Shown: positions 17,588-26,693 of the stretch, one piece after another
How the letters are laid out: each line of letters starts with the position of its first letter
Numbering within the stretch: position 1 is the stretch's first letter
Source: Bacteroidales bacterium
GTDB taxonomy: Bacteria; Bacteroidota; Bacteroidia; Bacteroidales; UBA932
DNA length: 64,000 nt
Direction: 5' to 3'
Assembly (NCBI GenBank): GCA_017625535.1
Contig: JAGAKR010000022.1
Coordinates: 1-64,000, forward strand
Program-made: the position numbers and the translations under genes
The notes under the pieces: model-generated
Told to the model about the DNA's origin: nothing
The model's database searches: none
Seen by the model: the letters and a program-made list of their open reading frames with translations, nothing else

Positions 17588-20326
17588 ATGAAGAAGATTT
17601 TCCTTATAGACGGACATTCCCAGATATTCAGGATGTATTATGCCTTTATGAGGCGCCCTATGGTAAACTCAAAAGGTGAAGACACATCCATATTGTTCGG
17701 ATTTACAAAGATGCTTCTGGAGCTCATTTCAAAAGAGCATCCCACCCATCTTGCTGTGGCATTTGACCCTCCGGCAAAGACATTCAGGCACGAGGCATAT
17801 CCGGAGTACAAGGCAAACCGCAGTGCCGCACCGGAACTGGTAAAGGCAGCCCTTGAACCTCTGCAGGAGATATTGGGTGCCCTCAACATACCGGTTGTAA
17901 TGATGCCCGGATATGAGGCGGATGATGTTATAGGTTCAATGGCAACCCAATGGGAAAATGAAGATTCACAGGTATATATGGTTACTCCCGACAAAGATTA
18001 CGGGCAGCTCATCTCCCCAAACATTTTCCAGTACAAACCGGGGAAAGGTGGGAATGAGGTGGAAATTATCGGGAAGAATGAAGTGTGTGCAAATTATGGG
18101 ATCTGTGAGCCCGATCAGGTGATTGACATCCTTACCATCTGGGGTGATGCATCAGACAATGTGCCGGGTATCCGCGGCATAGGCGAGGTTGGGGCAAAGA
18201 AGCTCATTGCAAAGTACGGTTCACTTGAGGGGATTATTGAGCACGTGGATGAACTTCCCCAGAAGCAGCAGGATTCCATAAAATCCTCCATGGACCAGAT
18301 AATGATGAGCCGGTTCCTTGTTACCATAAAGAAGGATATAGAACTCCCCCTCTCACTTGATGAAATACAGTTCAAGGGTACCGGAAACGCACAATTGCAG
18401 GGAATATTCAACAGGTATGAATTCAACTCCCTTAGGAAACTGGTTCCGCAGTGGATGATTTCAGATGATGGCAGCACTGCAACCGATGAGTCCCATACTG
18501 AAGAAGAAGTATGCACCTCCTGCAACATTCCCCAGGCAAAGGAGGTCTCTGCACAGGAATTTGCAGCCACAGCCGCATCTGAGGGGGAATTTGCAATATA
18601 TAATTTTAAGGAGAAGGGGCTTGTGGCAGGATGCGGCAACTCATATACGGTTGCCTCTGTTGCGCAACTGCAGCAGTTGAAGGGGATATTGGAGAACCCG
18701 GCCATTTCAAAAACAGGATATGGGTTCAAGGAACTGTACAAAACCCTTTGGGATGAAGGGATAAATCTCCGTGGCAATATAAATGACATTGAACTGATGC
18801 ACTATATCCTCAATCCGGAAAGGAACCACAAGGAGGATGCCCTCCTGAAAGGTTATCTTGGAGTGAATGTAGAGGATATTGCTGTGCAGGGAGAAGATTC
18901 TGCAAAGGAGGAAACTGCACCTGCAGAGATTGACCTCTTCTCAATGGCATCTGAACCGGATCTCTTCTCTGCTCCACAGGAAGAGGAGAAGGCCCTGGCT
19001 CCCGACAATTCTGCTGCCCAAACTGCAGGAATAAAATGCTGCCTGCTTGTACAGTTGCGCAGAAAACTTGAGGAGGAACTTTCCCAGGCAGGGCAACTCT
19101 CCCTGTACAGGGATATTGAGGCCCCTCTGGTTGAAGTCCTTGCCAATATGGAACATACAGGGGTAAAGATAGATACCGGTCAGTTGAAGGAATACAGCGC
19201 ATTGCTGTCGGGAGAACTGGCAGAAATTGAGGCTCAGGCTATGGAACTTGCAGGGGAAGGGGCAATAAACCTCTCCTCTCCAAAGCAAGTGGGTATACTG
19301 CTGTATGAAAAACTGCAGTTGAATCCAAAAGTGAAGAAGAGCGCAAAGGGGAGTTACCCTACAGATGAGGAGACTCTCAACGAGATGCTCCATCTCCACC
19401 CTATTGTGGGAAAAATCCTGGAATACAGGGGTATAAAGAAACTCCTCTCCACATATACAGATGCCTTGCCGCAACTTATAAATGCCAGGACAGGGAAGAT
19501 ACATACCACTTTCAACCAGTCACTTACCGCTACCGGAAGGTTGAGTTCCACCAACCCTAACCTCCAGAACATACCTATACGTACCCAGAGGGGAAGGGAA
19601 ATAAGGAAAGCTTTCATTCCTTCTGTGTCCGGCGGATTCATAATTTCTGCAGACTACTCGCAGATAGAACTGAGGCTTATGGCCCATATGAGCGGTGACC
19701 CTCACCTTATAGATGCCTTCAACAGGGGGATGGACATCCATACCGCCACAGCCGCAAAGGTGTTCAAGGTATCTGAAGATGATGTTACCAAGGAGCAGAG
19801 GAGCAGGGCAAAGGTAGCCAACTTCGGCATCATATACGGAATATCAGCATTCGGCCTCTCCCAGAGGCTGGGAATGAGCCGCACAGATTCAAAGGCCCTC
19901 ATAGAGGAGTATTTCCGCAGTTACCCGCAAGTAAAGGAGTATATGAACAATATGATTGCAATGGCAAAGGAGAAGGGATATGTAGAGACCATATACGGGC
20001 GCAAGAGGTTTCTTCCCGACATAAACTCCCGCAATGCTGTTGTAAGGAGTTTCAGCGAGAGGAATGCAATAAATGCCCCACTTCAGGGAAGTGCCGCAGA
20101 TATAATAAAGGTGGCAATGATAAATGTATACCGCCGTATGGCCGCCGAAGGGCTGCAGAGCAGGATGGTTCTGCAGGTGCACGACGAACTTGTATTTGAT
20201 GTGGCACCATCAGAGGCAGAAAAGGTATCTGCAATTGTGGTACAGGAGATGCAGAATGTGATAAAACTCCAGATACCCCTCATTGCAGAGTGCGGTAAAG
20301 GGGAAAACTGGCTGCAGGCACACTAA
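17588..20326 (+). CDS. polA: DNA polymerase I with degenerate proofreading domain
   Basis: A 912-residue family A polymerase; the start at 17588 gives MKKIFLIDGHSQIFR. The N-terminal 5'-3' nuclease (about 1-290) keeps its acidic residues (AFDPP, YEADDVIG, DKDYGQ). The central 3'-5' exonuclease-like domain lacks the DTET-type acidic motif expected near its start (the segment reads FAIYNFKEKG) and the later Asp motif, so proofreading is probably absent. The polymerase domain has motif A SADYSQIELR, the O-helix RSRAKVANFGIIYG and motif C VHDEL. An acidic, Ala/Glu-rich linker (about 435-490) joins the last two. Role: Okazaki-fragment processing and repair. Confidence 0.95.
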   Translation: MKKIFLIDGHSQIFRMYYAFMRRPMVNSKGEDTSILFGFTKMLLELISKEHPTHLAVAFDPPAKTFRHEAYPEYKANRSAAPELVKAALEPLQEILGALNIPVVMMPGYEADDVIGSMATQWENEDSQVYMVTPDKDYGQLISPNIFQYKPGKGGNEVEIIGKNEVCANYGICEPDQVIDILTIWGDASDNVPGIRGIGEVGAKKLIAKYGSLEGIIEHVDELPQKQQDSIKSSMDQIMMSRFLVTIKKDIELPLSLDEIQFKGTGNAQLQGIFNRYEFNSLRKLVPQWMISDDGSTATDESHTEEEVCTSCNIPQAKEVSAQEFAATAASEGEFAIYNFKEKGLVAGCGNSYTVASVAQLQQLKGILENPAISKTGYGFKELYKTLWDEGINLRGNINDIELMHYILNPERNHKEDALLKGYLGVNVEDIAVQGEDSAKEETAPAEIDLFSMASEPDLFSAPQEEEKALAPDNSAAQTAGIKCCLLVQLRRKLEEELSQAGQLSLYRDIEAPLVEVLANMEHTGVKIDTGQLKEYSALLSGELAEIEAQAMELAGEGAINLSSPKQVGILLYEKLQLNPKVKKSAKGSYPTDEETLNEMLHLHPIVGKILEYRGIKKLLSTYTDALPQLINARTGKIHTTFNQSLTATGRLSSTNPNLQNIPIRTQRGREIRKAFIPSVSGGFIISADYSQIELRLMAHMSGDPHLIDAFNRGMDIHTATAAKVFKVSEDDVTKEQRSRAKVANFGIIYGISAFGLSQRLGMSRTDSKALIEEYFRSYPQVKEYMNNMIAMAKEKGYVETIYGRKRFLPDINSRNAVVRSFSERNAINAPLQGSAADIIKVAMINVYRRMAAEGLQSRMVLQVHDELVFDVAPSEAEKVSAIVVQEMQNVIKLQIPLIAECGKGENWLQAH

Positions 20327-20334
20327 ATGCTGAA

Positions 20335-20949
20335 ATGGATACAGAGAAGACACATAAAGGACAGAACAGGCAGGATACTCCCGATATGGTGCTCATAAAT
20401 GCGGCACTTCAGGGAGACCAGAATGCATACACCCACCTTGTGCACAAATACAGGGAGGGGCTGAACCTTTATGTGCAGGAGTTCATAGGCACCCTAAAGA
20501 ATCAGGACGGAATAATTGAATTTGCAGAAGAGCCCCAAGATATTGTGCAGGAGGCCTTCCACAAGGCTTTCCAGTCGCTTCCAACATACAATCCGCAGTA
20601 CCGGTTCTCCACCTGGCTATACAATATAGCCAGGAACATAGCAATAGACTATACCCGCAAAAGGAAAATATCCATTGGGGCAAACATTACCCCCGAGAAT
20701 ATAAAGGATTTCACAAACATTGGAGGGGGGCTGAAGAACTCCCCGGAAGACAAACTCATAAGTGCACAGGAGTACCGGAGCCTCATAGAGATGATAGAAT
20801 CCCTTGATGAAAAATACAGGGAACCTGCAAGGCTCCGTTTCATTAAAGAGTATGAATATAACGAAATAGCCCAAGAACTTAATCTTGAGCTAAATACCGT
20901 AAGAACCCGCCTCAAGCGGGCCAAAGAAATCCTTAAAAAGATGTTCTGA
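20335..20949 (+). CDS. ECF-type RNA polymerase sigma factor
   Basis: A 204-residue sigma-70-family factor with region 2 (DIVQEAFHKAFQSL...RFSTWLYNIARN) and region 4 (EYNEIAQELNLELNTVRTRLKRAKEIL) and no region 1 or 3, the group 4 plan. It starts 8 bp after polA, so the two are probably co-transcribed. No anti-sigma gene is adjacent, unlike the usual sigma/anti-sigma pairs of Bacteroidetes nutrient loci. Its stop is immediately followed by the stop of the convergent gene. Confidence 0.88.
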   Translation: MDTEKTHKGQNRQDTPDMVLINAALQGDQNAYTHLVHKYREGLNLYVQEFIGTLKNQDGIIEFAEEPQDIVQEAFHKAFQSLPTYNPQYRFSTWLYNIARNIAIDYTRKRKISIGANITPENIKDFTNIGGGLKNSPEDKLISAQEYRSLIEMIESLDEKYREPARLRFIKEYEYNEIAQELNLELNTVRTRLKRAKEILKKMF

Positions 20950-21531
20950 TTATTTCAGCATCTCATCAATCTTCTGAACAAGTGATGCAAACTCATCCTC
21001 TTTGTAAAGGCGTGTCATCATCACAATCTTGCCCTCTTTGTCTATAAGCACATTACGGGTAATGCCAGCATCCCTTACTGCATATTTTGCAAAAATGTCT
21101 GCGCCTGGGTCAAGAGCCAAAGGATATGTTACACCTGTAGTCTCCGCAAATTTCAAAACTGTCTCAACCGGCTCGTCCCTGTCTATACCTATAAGTGCAA
21201 AGTTTGCATTGTCTTTATGTTTCTGCCAGATATCTTTCTCAATGAAAGGCATCTCTTTCCTACAGACTCCACACCAGCTTGCTGTAAACTGGAGCATTAC
21301 AACCTTGCCCCTCAAATCTGAAAGTTTAACCTCTTTACCATCTGTAAGAGTGCAGGTGAAATCTGGGGCAACATCTCCCAATTTTACAATATAGCCTACG
21401 CTGTCAGCTTCAACTGCTACAGTATCAGCCACGCTCTTGGTTTCAGCCGCTGCATTATTGCTGTTGTTTGAGCCGCAACTTGCAAAAAGAGCCAAAGCAG
21501 CCACTGCCGGAATCAATAGTTTTTTAATCAT
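20950..21531 (-). CDS. TlpA-family thioredoxin lipoprotein
   Basis: 193 residues from the ATG at 21531, chosen because it gives a clean lipoprotein signal (LFASC) and lies just after a perfect promoter; an upstream in-frame ATG at 21594 would fall inside the terminator. After an Asn/Ala linker comes an AhpC/TSA domain with the redox motif WCGVC. It probably reduces periplasmic disulfides. Convergent with the sigma-factor gene with no intervening base. Confidence 0.87.
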   Translation of the reverse strand: MIKKLLIPAVAALALFASCGSNNSNNAAAETKSVADTVAVEADSVGYIVKLGDVAPDFTCTLTDGKEVKLSDLRGKVVMLQFTASWCGVCRKEMPFIEKDIWQKHKDNANFALIGIDRDEPVETVLKFAETTGVTYPLALDPGADIFAKYAVRDAGITRNVLIDKEGKIVMMTRLYKEDEFASLVQKIDEMLK

Positions 21532-21557
21532 AAATCTGTGTTTTAAGTTAAGTTCCA

Positions 21558-21588
21558 CAAATATAAAAAAAGAATCCCTTGGGACAAA
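21558..21588 (-). promoter_or_regulatory. Promoter of the TlpA lipoprotein gene
   Basis: Minus strand TTTG (21585-21588), 19 bp, TATATTTG (21558-21565), an exact consensus match. The TTTG occupies the loop of the susD terminator and the -7 element lies just past its T-run. Confidence 0.8.
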
Positions 21589-21603
21589 ACCCAAGGGATT
21601 CTT
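21570..21603 (-). terminator. Terminator of the susC-susD operon
   Basis: Perfect 14-bp arms AAGAATCCCTTGGG and CCCAAGGGATTCTT with a 6-base loop, followed on the minus strand by a T-run. It lies 17 bp past the susD stop. Confidence 0.88.
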
Positions 21604-21620
21604 AACACACTCAAATAATC

Positions 21621-23111
21621 CTAGTAACCAGGATTCTGCTGAAGTTTTGGATGAACTGTAAACTCAGTGTCAGCAATAGGAAGAACAATGATATGGTCAT
21701 TCCAGGTGATAACACGTTTAGGGTCTCCGTCGTAGTCGCGTACGTCTACATCCATATCCCTTACAATCTCACCGCCTGTTCTCATAACGTCAAAGAATCT
21801 GTGGCCCTCACCAATGAACTCTTTGTGACGCTCAAGCATAATAAGCTCCTCTGTTGCTGCAACAGCCTCTGCAGTTACATCAGCCCTTTGTCTTACAGCG
21901 TTAAGGTAGTTGTCTGCAACTGACTGGTTGCCAGTCTTAAGTGCAGCCTCAGCAGCCATAAGATAAGCATCGGTAATTCTGAAGATTCTAGGGTTGTTCT
22001 GTCTGAAAGTAAGAGCCTCCCAAGCCTTGTTGCCTGTGAATTTCTTCAACCAGAAGCACTCCTCACTCACACCTGAAGCAGAAGGGTCGTTCTCAGTTAT
22101 GAACTGTGCGCGTACATCGTTAGGAGTCTCGCTGAACAAATCCATCCATTTCTTGGTAGGGATTACAGAACGGCCTGCGTTTGTGCTCTCAAACCACATA
22201 GAGTGATAGATAGTGTCGAAACCACCGTCACCGTCAATGTCTCCGTCTGGGCTTACAAGGAACTCAAGAACTGACTCATCGTTACCCTCTTCGCTCCAAT
22301 AAGCTATATAATCCTCATTGTCAACCATTTTATAAGGAGACTGCTCAACAACCTCCTGGTTTGCAGAGAATGCCAACTGATAGTCACCTTTGTAAAGAGC
22401 CATCTTGCCCTGAAGCATTTTGGCAGCCCAATAGTTGAAGTGGCCGGTGTTCTTTGATTTTGACAATACGCCCAATGCAACCTGGATATCAGACATTGCC
22501 TGTGCATAAGTCTCAGCAACTGTACCTCTGGTCATCTCTTTTGCCTCCTCTGGAGAAACAATACCCTGTTTCTCGTTAGAGTGGTCAAGGATAACTGCAC
22601 CAAGAGAAGCACCATTGTCCTTCAAGTATGGATAGCCGTACAATCTTGCCAAATCAAAGTAGCAAAGAGCCCTTACAGCATAAGCCTGTCCCATAAGGTC
22701 ATCCCTTACAGCCTCGTCTGAAGAGTTGCTTACCGGAATTGTATTTACGTTTGCAATGAAAGTACTTGCTTTCATTATAATGTTGTAGTAGTTCTGCCAC
22801 AAACCGAAGTAGTTGGTCTGTGAAGCCGAGAAGTTGTGGATATAGAATGAGTTGAATGAACCGTTAAGCTCCCTTGGATAAAGGTTGTCACCCCTCATAT
22901 CACCCAAACATATCATGTATGTACCATACATGTTGTAGTATTTCAAGTCTGTATAAAGACCGTTTGCCGCCACTTTGGCATCAGCCATAGTAACCATTGC
23001 ACTCTCAGCAACAACTGAATCTGTAGGCACTTTGTCAAGGAAGCCCTCGCAAGAAGACATACCCAAAACAACACCTGCGGCAATTGCTATATTGTATATA
23101 AATCTTTTCAT
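21621..23111 (-). CDS. SusD/RagB-family nutrient-binding lipoprotein
   Basis: A 496-residue surface lipoprotein: signal ending GMSSC, then the SusD-like fold with TPR-like helices (ALCYFDLARLYGYPY motif near residue 150) and the C-terminal RHKEFIGEGHRFFDVMRTGG motif. It acts as the lid that captures substrate for the SusC-type receptor encoded upstream. No glycosidase or peptidase gene is linked, so the substrate class cannot be inferred. Confidence 0.94.
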   Translation of the reverse strand: MKRFIYNIAIAAGVVLGMSSCEGFLDKVPTDSVVAESAMVTMADAKVAANGLYTDLKYYNMYGTYMICLGDMRGDNLYPRELNGSFNSFYIHNFSASQTNYFGLWQNYYNIIMKASTFIANVNTIPVSNSSDEAVRDDLMGQAYAVRALCYFDLARLYGYPYLKDNGASLGAVILDHSNEKQGIVSPEEAKEMTRGTVAETYAQAMSDIQVALGVLSKSKNTGHFNYWAAKMLQGKMALYKGDYQLAFSANQEVVEQSPYKMVDNEDYIAYWSEEGNDESVLEFLVSPDGDIDGDGGFDTIYHSMWFESTNAGRSVIPTKKWMDLFSETPNDVRAQFITENDPSASGVSEECFWLKKFTGNKAWEALTFRQNNPRIFRITDAYLMAAEAALKTGNQSVADNYLNAVRQRADVTAEAVAATEELIMLERHKEFIGEGHRFFDVMRTGGEIVRDMDVDVRDYDGDPKRVITWNDHIIVLPIADTEFTVHPKLQQNPGY

Positions 23112-23133
23112 ATCAAATTATATTCTTCAATTG

Positions 23134-26100
23134 TTAGAAACTTACCTCAACACCGAATGTTACAGTTCTCATTGCAGGCATGTTCATATTGTAGTAACCG
23201 CTCTGCTGGATCTCTGGATCTACGTGAAGGCCTGAGAAAGTAAGCAAGTTGGCACCGGCAACATATACACGTGCGCTGGTGATGCCTGCTTTGTTTACAA
23301 ATGTCTTAGGCAAGTTGTAAGAAACTGTTGCATTCTTAAGTCTCAAATAGTCACCTTTGAACAGGAAGTTGTCTGAGTCATAGTAGTTACCAGACTGGCT
23401 GTTGCTGGCAATACGTTTAGGATATTTTGCATCCTTGTTCTCTGGTGTCCAGCAGTCTACCTGCTCTTTCACAATGTTTCTGTAGTATGTCAAATAACCG
23501 TCTGAGAAGAAGTCATCTGTACAGTTGTCAAAGATATAGTGGCCGTATTTGTATGACCATGCCATTGAGAATGAAATGTCTTTCCATCTAAGGTCAACGT
23601 TGAAACCACCGAATCCCTTAGGAAGGGAAGTCTTGCCCTCAAGAATCATTGCAGAAGCAGTGTTTCTCCTTGTAGGAGCATAGTTGAAACCTGATTTAGG
23701 AACTGTCTGACCCTCCTGAACCTCAGTACCGTCCTTGAATTTGATGTACTGGTCAGCGATGTCACCTTTCTCATAGTATGAACCCTCAGCAAAGTAGTGG
23801 TCACCGGCTTTGATTGTCTTGCCATAAAGGTCAACGAAATCCTCCTGTGCAATACCCAAACAATCCCTTAGTCTGTACTGGTAGAAGCTGTATCCCTCAG
23901 TTCTGATCCAAGGTCTTGAAACCTGCTGCTCACCTGGCTCTGAAAGCGCAAGAATCTCATTGTCAAGAGTAGACCAGTTAACGCCTACTGACAAATCCCA
24001 ATCTTTCTTCTTAAGGATGTCAACGTTCAATGCCAACTCCCAACCTCTGTTCTTCATTGCACCAATGTTTGTAAGTGTGCTGGTGAAACCTGTAAGTGAA
24101 GGAATCTTGGCATTCAACAACAAGTCTGAAGTCTCTTTCTCAAAGTACTCAACTGAAAGGGTCCATTTGTCAAAGATTGTAGCATCAACTGCAACGTTCC
24201 AGTTCTTGTTCTTCTCCCAAGTAAGGTCTGAGTTTGCAAGGCTTGAAGGATAACTTGCACCTTCACCGCCGTATACCCAGTAGTCATACAATGACATATA
24301 GCCGAAACGGTCTGAAGGAAGAGTACCGCTGGTACCGTAAGATCCTCTGATTTTACCGTCATTCAACCACTCTACATCCTCAAGGAATTTCTCGTTTGAG
24401 AATCTCCAAGATCCTGATACCGACCAGAAATCGCCCCAACGGGTCTCAGGAGCAAGTCTTGAAGAACCGTCACGTCTGTAAGTACCTGTAATATAGTATT
24501 TTGAATCATAATCATAGTTCAAGCTTGCCAAAGCAGAAAGCAAACCTTCCTCACGGCTCCAAGAGTATGAAGTGTCATACTCTGCACCGAAGATAGACTC
24601 AGTTGCACCCTGGTAAGAGAAACCGGTCTTACCTGCTCTTGTCATATGGTAGTTCTCTTCCTCAGCCTCCCAACCTACCAATGCAGATACGTGGTGTTTG
24701 TCCCAAGTTTTGTCGAAGTTCAAGGTTGTTGAACTTACAAGTCTGTTCACATTCCTGTGACGGTCCGACATATAACCACCCTGGTCGCTGTATGCGTAGA
24801 AGTTAGGGTGCCCCTGCAACCACCCGAACCTGTCGTGTACGTTCAACCAGTCGTTGCTTATTGTAGATTTTGCGGTCAACCACTCAGTGAATGTAACCTG
24901 CATCCAACCTTTCAACAACAGACGGTTCTGTTTTGCGTCGTTGATCTGTTTGTCGTAATAAGTGATAGGGTTAACTGATGTAACACCTGAAATCCACTGC
25001 TCTGTATACAATGAACCGTCTGATGCATAAGCATAAGGCCATCTTGGGTTCAAAGATTTTTTCCAGATTGTGTAAGGGTCATCCTTACTGTGGTTCTCCT
25101 GGTGACCAGACTGTGAAGTACGTGAGTACTGCAAGTTACCGCCAACTTTAATGAATTTGTTAACTTTAGCCTCACCGTTTACAGTTGCAGAGAAACGGGT
25201 CAAGTACTCTATAGTGGTCATACCCTGCTGGTCTGAATATGCCACTGAAGCATATACACGGCCTTTCTCGCCACCGCCTGAGATGCTGTACTCATAGTTC
25301 TGGGCAATACCTTTACGGAACAATACATCCTCCCAATCCTTGTAGATATATTTGCTGTAGTCACGTTTAGGATAGATCTGGTTAACTTTTGCCTCAGCGT
25401 ATGCGTCAAGAGTAGCGTATGATTTGTTCCATGCACTTGGAGTATTCTCACCATAGTTGTACCAAGCCATTCTGATAAGGTCCTCAGTCTCCTGCTCGCT
25501 TGCCATCTCGTAGTTGTTGTATGCGAAGTAAGAAACACCCACGCTTGCTTTGAAGGTAGACTGTACTTTACCCTGCTGTCCTTTCTTGGTGGTAATCAAA
25601 ATTACACCATTTGATGCACGTGAACCGTAAAGTGAAGCGGCTGCAGCATCTTTAAGGATAGTGATAGACTCAATGTCTGAAGGGTTAAGGAATGACATCG
25701 CTGTAGTTGAAATGTTACCTGAAGACCAGTCACCGCTGGTTGCTGGAACACCGTCAATTACATACAAAGGCTGGTTGCCTGCGTTGAACGAACCGAAACC
25801 ACGGATAGAGATGTCGGCCTGGGCACCTGGCTGTCCTGAAGAAGCTGAAACCTGTACACCAGGAGCTTTACCTGCAAGTACAGACTCAAAACTCATTACA
25901 GGAGCGTCCTTGAGGGCGTCATCCTTTACAACAGCTGCAGAACCTGAATAAGATCCTTTTTTTACTGTTCCGTAAGCTACAACCATAACCTCATCAAGAG
26001 CCTGTGATTCAGTAGCCATAGTAATATTAAGCACTGCTCTGCCGTTAACAGCCACACTCTGGGTCTTGAATCCAACTGAAGATACTATAAGAGTTGCATC

Positions 26101-26295
26101 TTTTGGAACTTCAAGAACAAAGTTACCGTCAATGTCTGTAGATGTACCATTATTGGTTCCCTGTTGAAGAACATAGGCTCCAATGATTGGCAATCCGTCT
26201 TCCGCACCAACTACTGTACCTTTTACAGCAATTGGCTGTGCCAACAGCATTGCAGAACTGAATGCCATAAGCACAAGTAGAAAAAGTTTTTTCAT
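23134..26295 (-). CDS. SusC/RagA-family TonB-dependent outer membrane transporter
   Basis: A 1053-residue receptor: signal peptide 1-19, a carboxypeptidase-regulatory-like domain (about 22-97), the TonB-box region, a plug domain (about 115-225, containing SIRGFGSFNAGNQPLYVIDGVP) and a 22-strand beta-barrel ending in ...TFGVEVSF. It imports substrate using TonB-ExbB-ExbD energy, for which genes occur at 59.4-61.4 kb. The susD gene follows 22 bp downstream. Confidence 0.95.
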   Translation of the reverse strand: MKKLFLLVLMAFSSAMLLAQPIAVKGTVVGAEDGLPIIGAYVLQQGTNNGTSTDIDGNFVLEVPKDATLIVSSVGFKTQSVAVNGRAVLNITMATESQALDEVMVVAYGTVKKGSYSGSAAVVKDDALKDAPVMSFESVLAGKAPGVQVSASSGQPGAQADISIRGFGSFNAGNQPLYVIDGVPATSGDWSSGNISTTAMSFLNPSDIESITILKDAAAASLYGSRASNGVILITTKKGQQGKVQSTFKASVGVSYFAYNNYEMASEQETEDLIRMAWYNYGENTPSAWNKSYATLDAYAEAKVNQIYPKRDYSKYIYKDWEDVLFRKGIAQNYEYSISGGGEKGRVYASVAYSDQQGMTTIEYLTRFSATVNGEAKVNKFIKVGGNLQYSRTSQSGHQENHSKDDPYTIWKKSLNPRWPYAYASDGSLYTEQWISGVTSVNPITYYDKQINDAKQNRLLLKGWMQVTFTEWLTAKSTISNDWLNVHDRFGWLQGHPNFYAYSDQGGYMSDRHRNVNRLVSSTTLNFDKTWDKHHVSALVGWEAEEENYHMTRAGKTGFSYQGATESIFGAEYDTSYSWSREEGLLSALASLNYDYDSKYYITGTYRRDGSSRLAPETRWGDFWSVSGSWRFSNEKFLEDVEWLNDGKIRGSYGTSGTLPSDRFGYMSLYDYWVYGGEGASYPSSLANSDLTWEKNKNWNVAVDATIFDKWTLSVEYFEKETSDLLLNAKIPSLTGFTSTLTNIGAMKNRGWELALNVDILKKKDWDLSVGVNWSTLDNEILALSEPGEQQVSRPWIRTEGYSFYQYRLRDCLGIAQEDFVDLYGKTIKAGDHYFAEGSYYEKGDIADQYIKFKDGTEVQEGQTVPKSGFNYAPTRRNTASAMILEGKTSLPKGFGGFNVDLRWKDISFSMAWSYKYGHYIFDNCTDDFFSDGYLTYYRNIVKEQVDCWTPENKDAKYPKRIASNSQSGNYYDSDNFLFKGDYLRLKNATVSYNLPKTFVNKAGITSARVYVAGANLLTFSGLHVDPEIQQSGYYNMNMPAMRTVTFGVEVSF

Positions 26296-26328
26296 CAGAT
26301 TATTATTTAAGTTATTTCATTAACCTTG

Positions 26329-26360
26329 TAAAGGTATGAAAATTCCCCTAACCATCCAAA
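26329..26360 (-). promoter_or_regulatory. Probable promoter of the susC-susD operon
   Basis: Minus strand TTTG (26357-26360), 20 bp, TACCTTTA (26329-26336), one mismatch from consensus, 33 bp before the ATG. A second TAnnTTTG match (TATATTTG) overlaps the -33 element and could be an alternative -7. Confidence 0.55.
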
Positions 26361-26411
26361 TATAAAACTGTAACACACATATTTCCCCCATATAGTCAGG
26401 CATATATGAAC

Positions 26412-26449
26412 GACAAGCGGACCACCCTTTCAGGGGAGGTCCGCTTGTC
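26412..26449. terminator. Long hairpin between rpmH and susC
   Basis: Arms GACAAGCGGACC and GGTCCGCTTGTC (12 bp), with three further pairs (CCC/GGG) inside. It lacks a strong T-run on either strand but sits 19 bp beyond the rpmH stop, so it probably acts as its terminator. Confidence 0.55.
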
Positions 26450-26468
26450 ATTATCCAATGGGGTGAGA

Positions 26469-26621
26469 TTAGAATCTGTCCTCAGAAGATACTGTAAGTT
26501 TTTTTCTTCCTCTACGGCGTCTTGCAGCCAAAACTCTGCGACCGTTAGGAGTTGACATACGCTCACGGAATCCGTGTTTGTTACGGCGTTTGCGCTGTGA
26601 TGGTTGGAATGTGCGTTTCAT
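26469..26621 (-). CDS. rpmH: 50S ribosomal protein L34
   Basis: A 50-residue, highly basic protein beginning [20 protein letters not shown], with [20 protein letters not shown] near the end, the unmistakable L34 sequence. Ribosomal large-subunit component. Transcribed alone from a perfect promoter at 26656-26687. Confidence 0.96.
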   Translation of the reverse strand: MKRTFQPSQRKRRNKHGFRERMSTPNGRRVLAARRRRGRKKLTVSSEDRF

Positions 26622-26655
26622 ATTATGACAATTTTATAATTTTCAAATGGGAGTG

Positions 26656-26687
26656 CAAAAGTACGTTTTAAATTTTTAAATACCAAA
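26656..26687 (-). promoter_or_regulatory. Promoter of rpmH
   Basis: Minus strand TTTG (26684-26687), 20 bp, TACTTTTG (26656-26663), an exact consensus match. Confidence 0.82.
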
Positions 26688-26693
26688 CTTTTT

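Noticed and set aside
21621-26295. SusCD pair as a polysaccharide utilisation locus
   Set aside because: No glycoside hydrolase, lyase, surface glycan-binding protein or regulator is linked, so only the transporter pair is supported.
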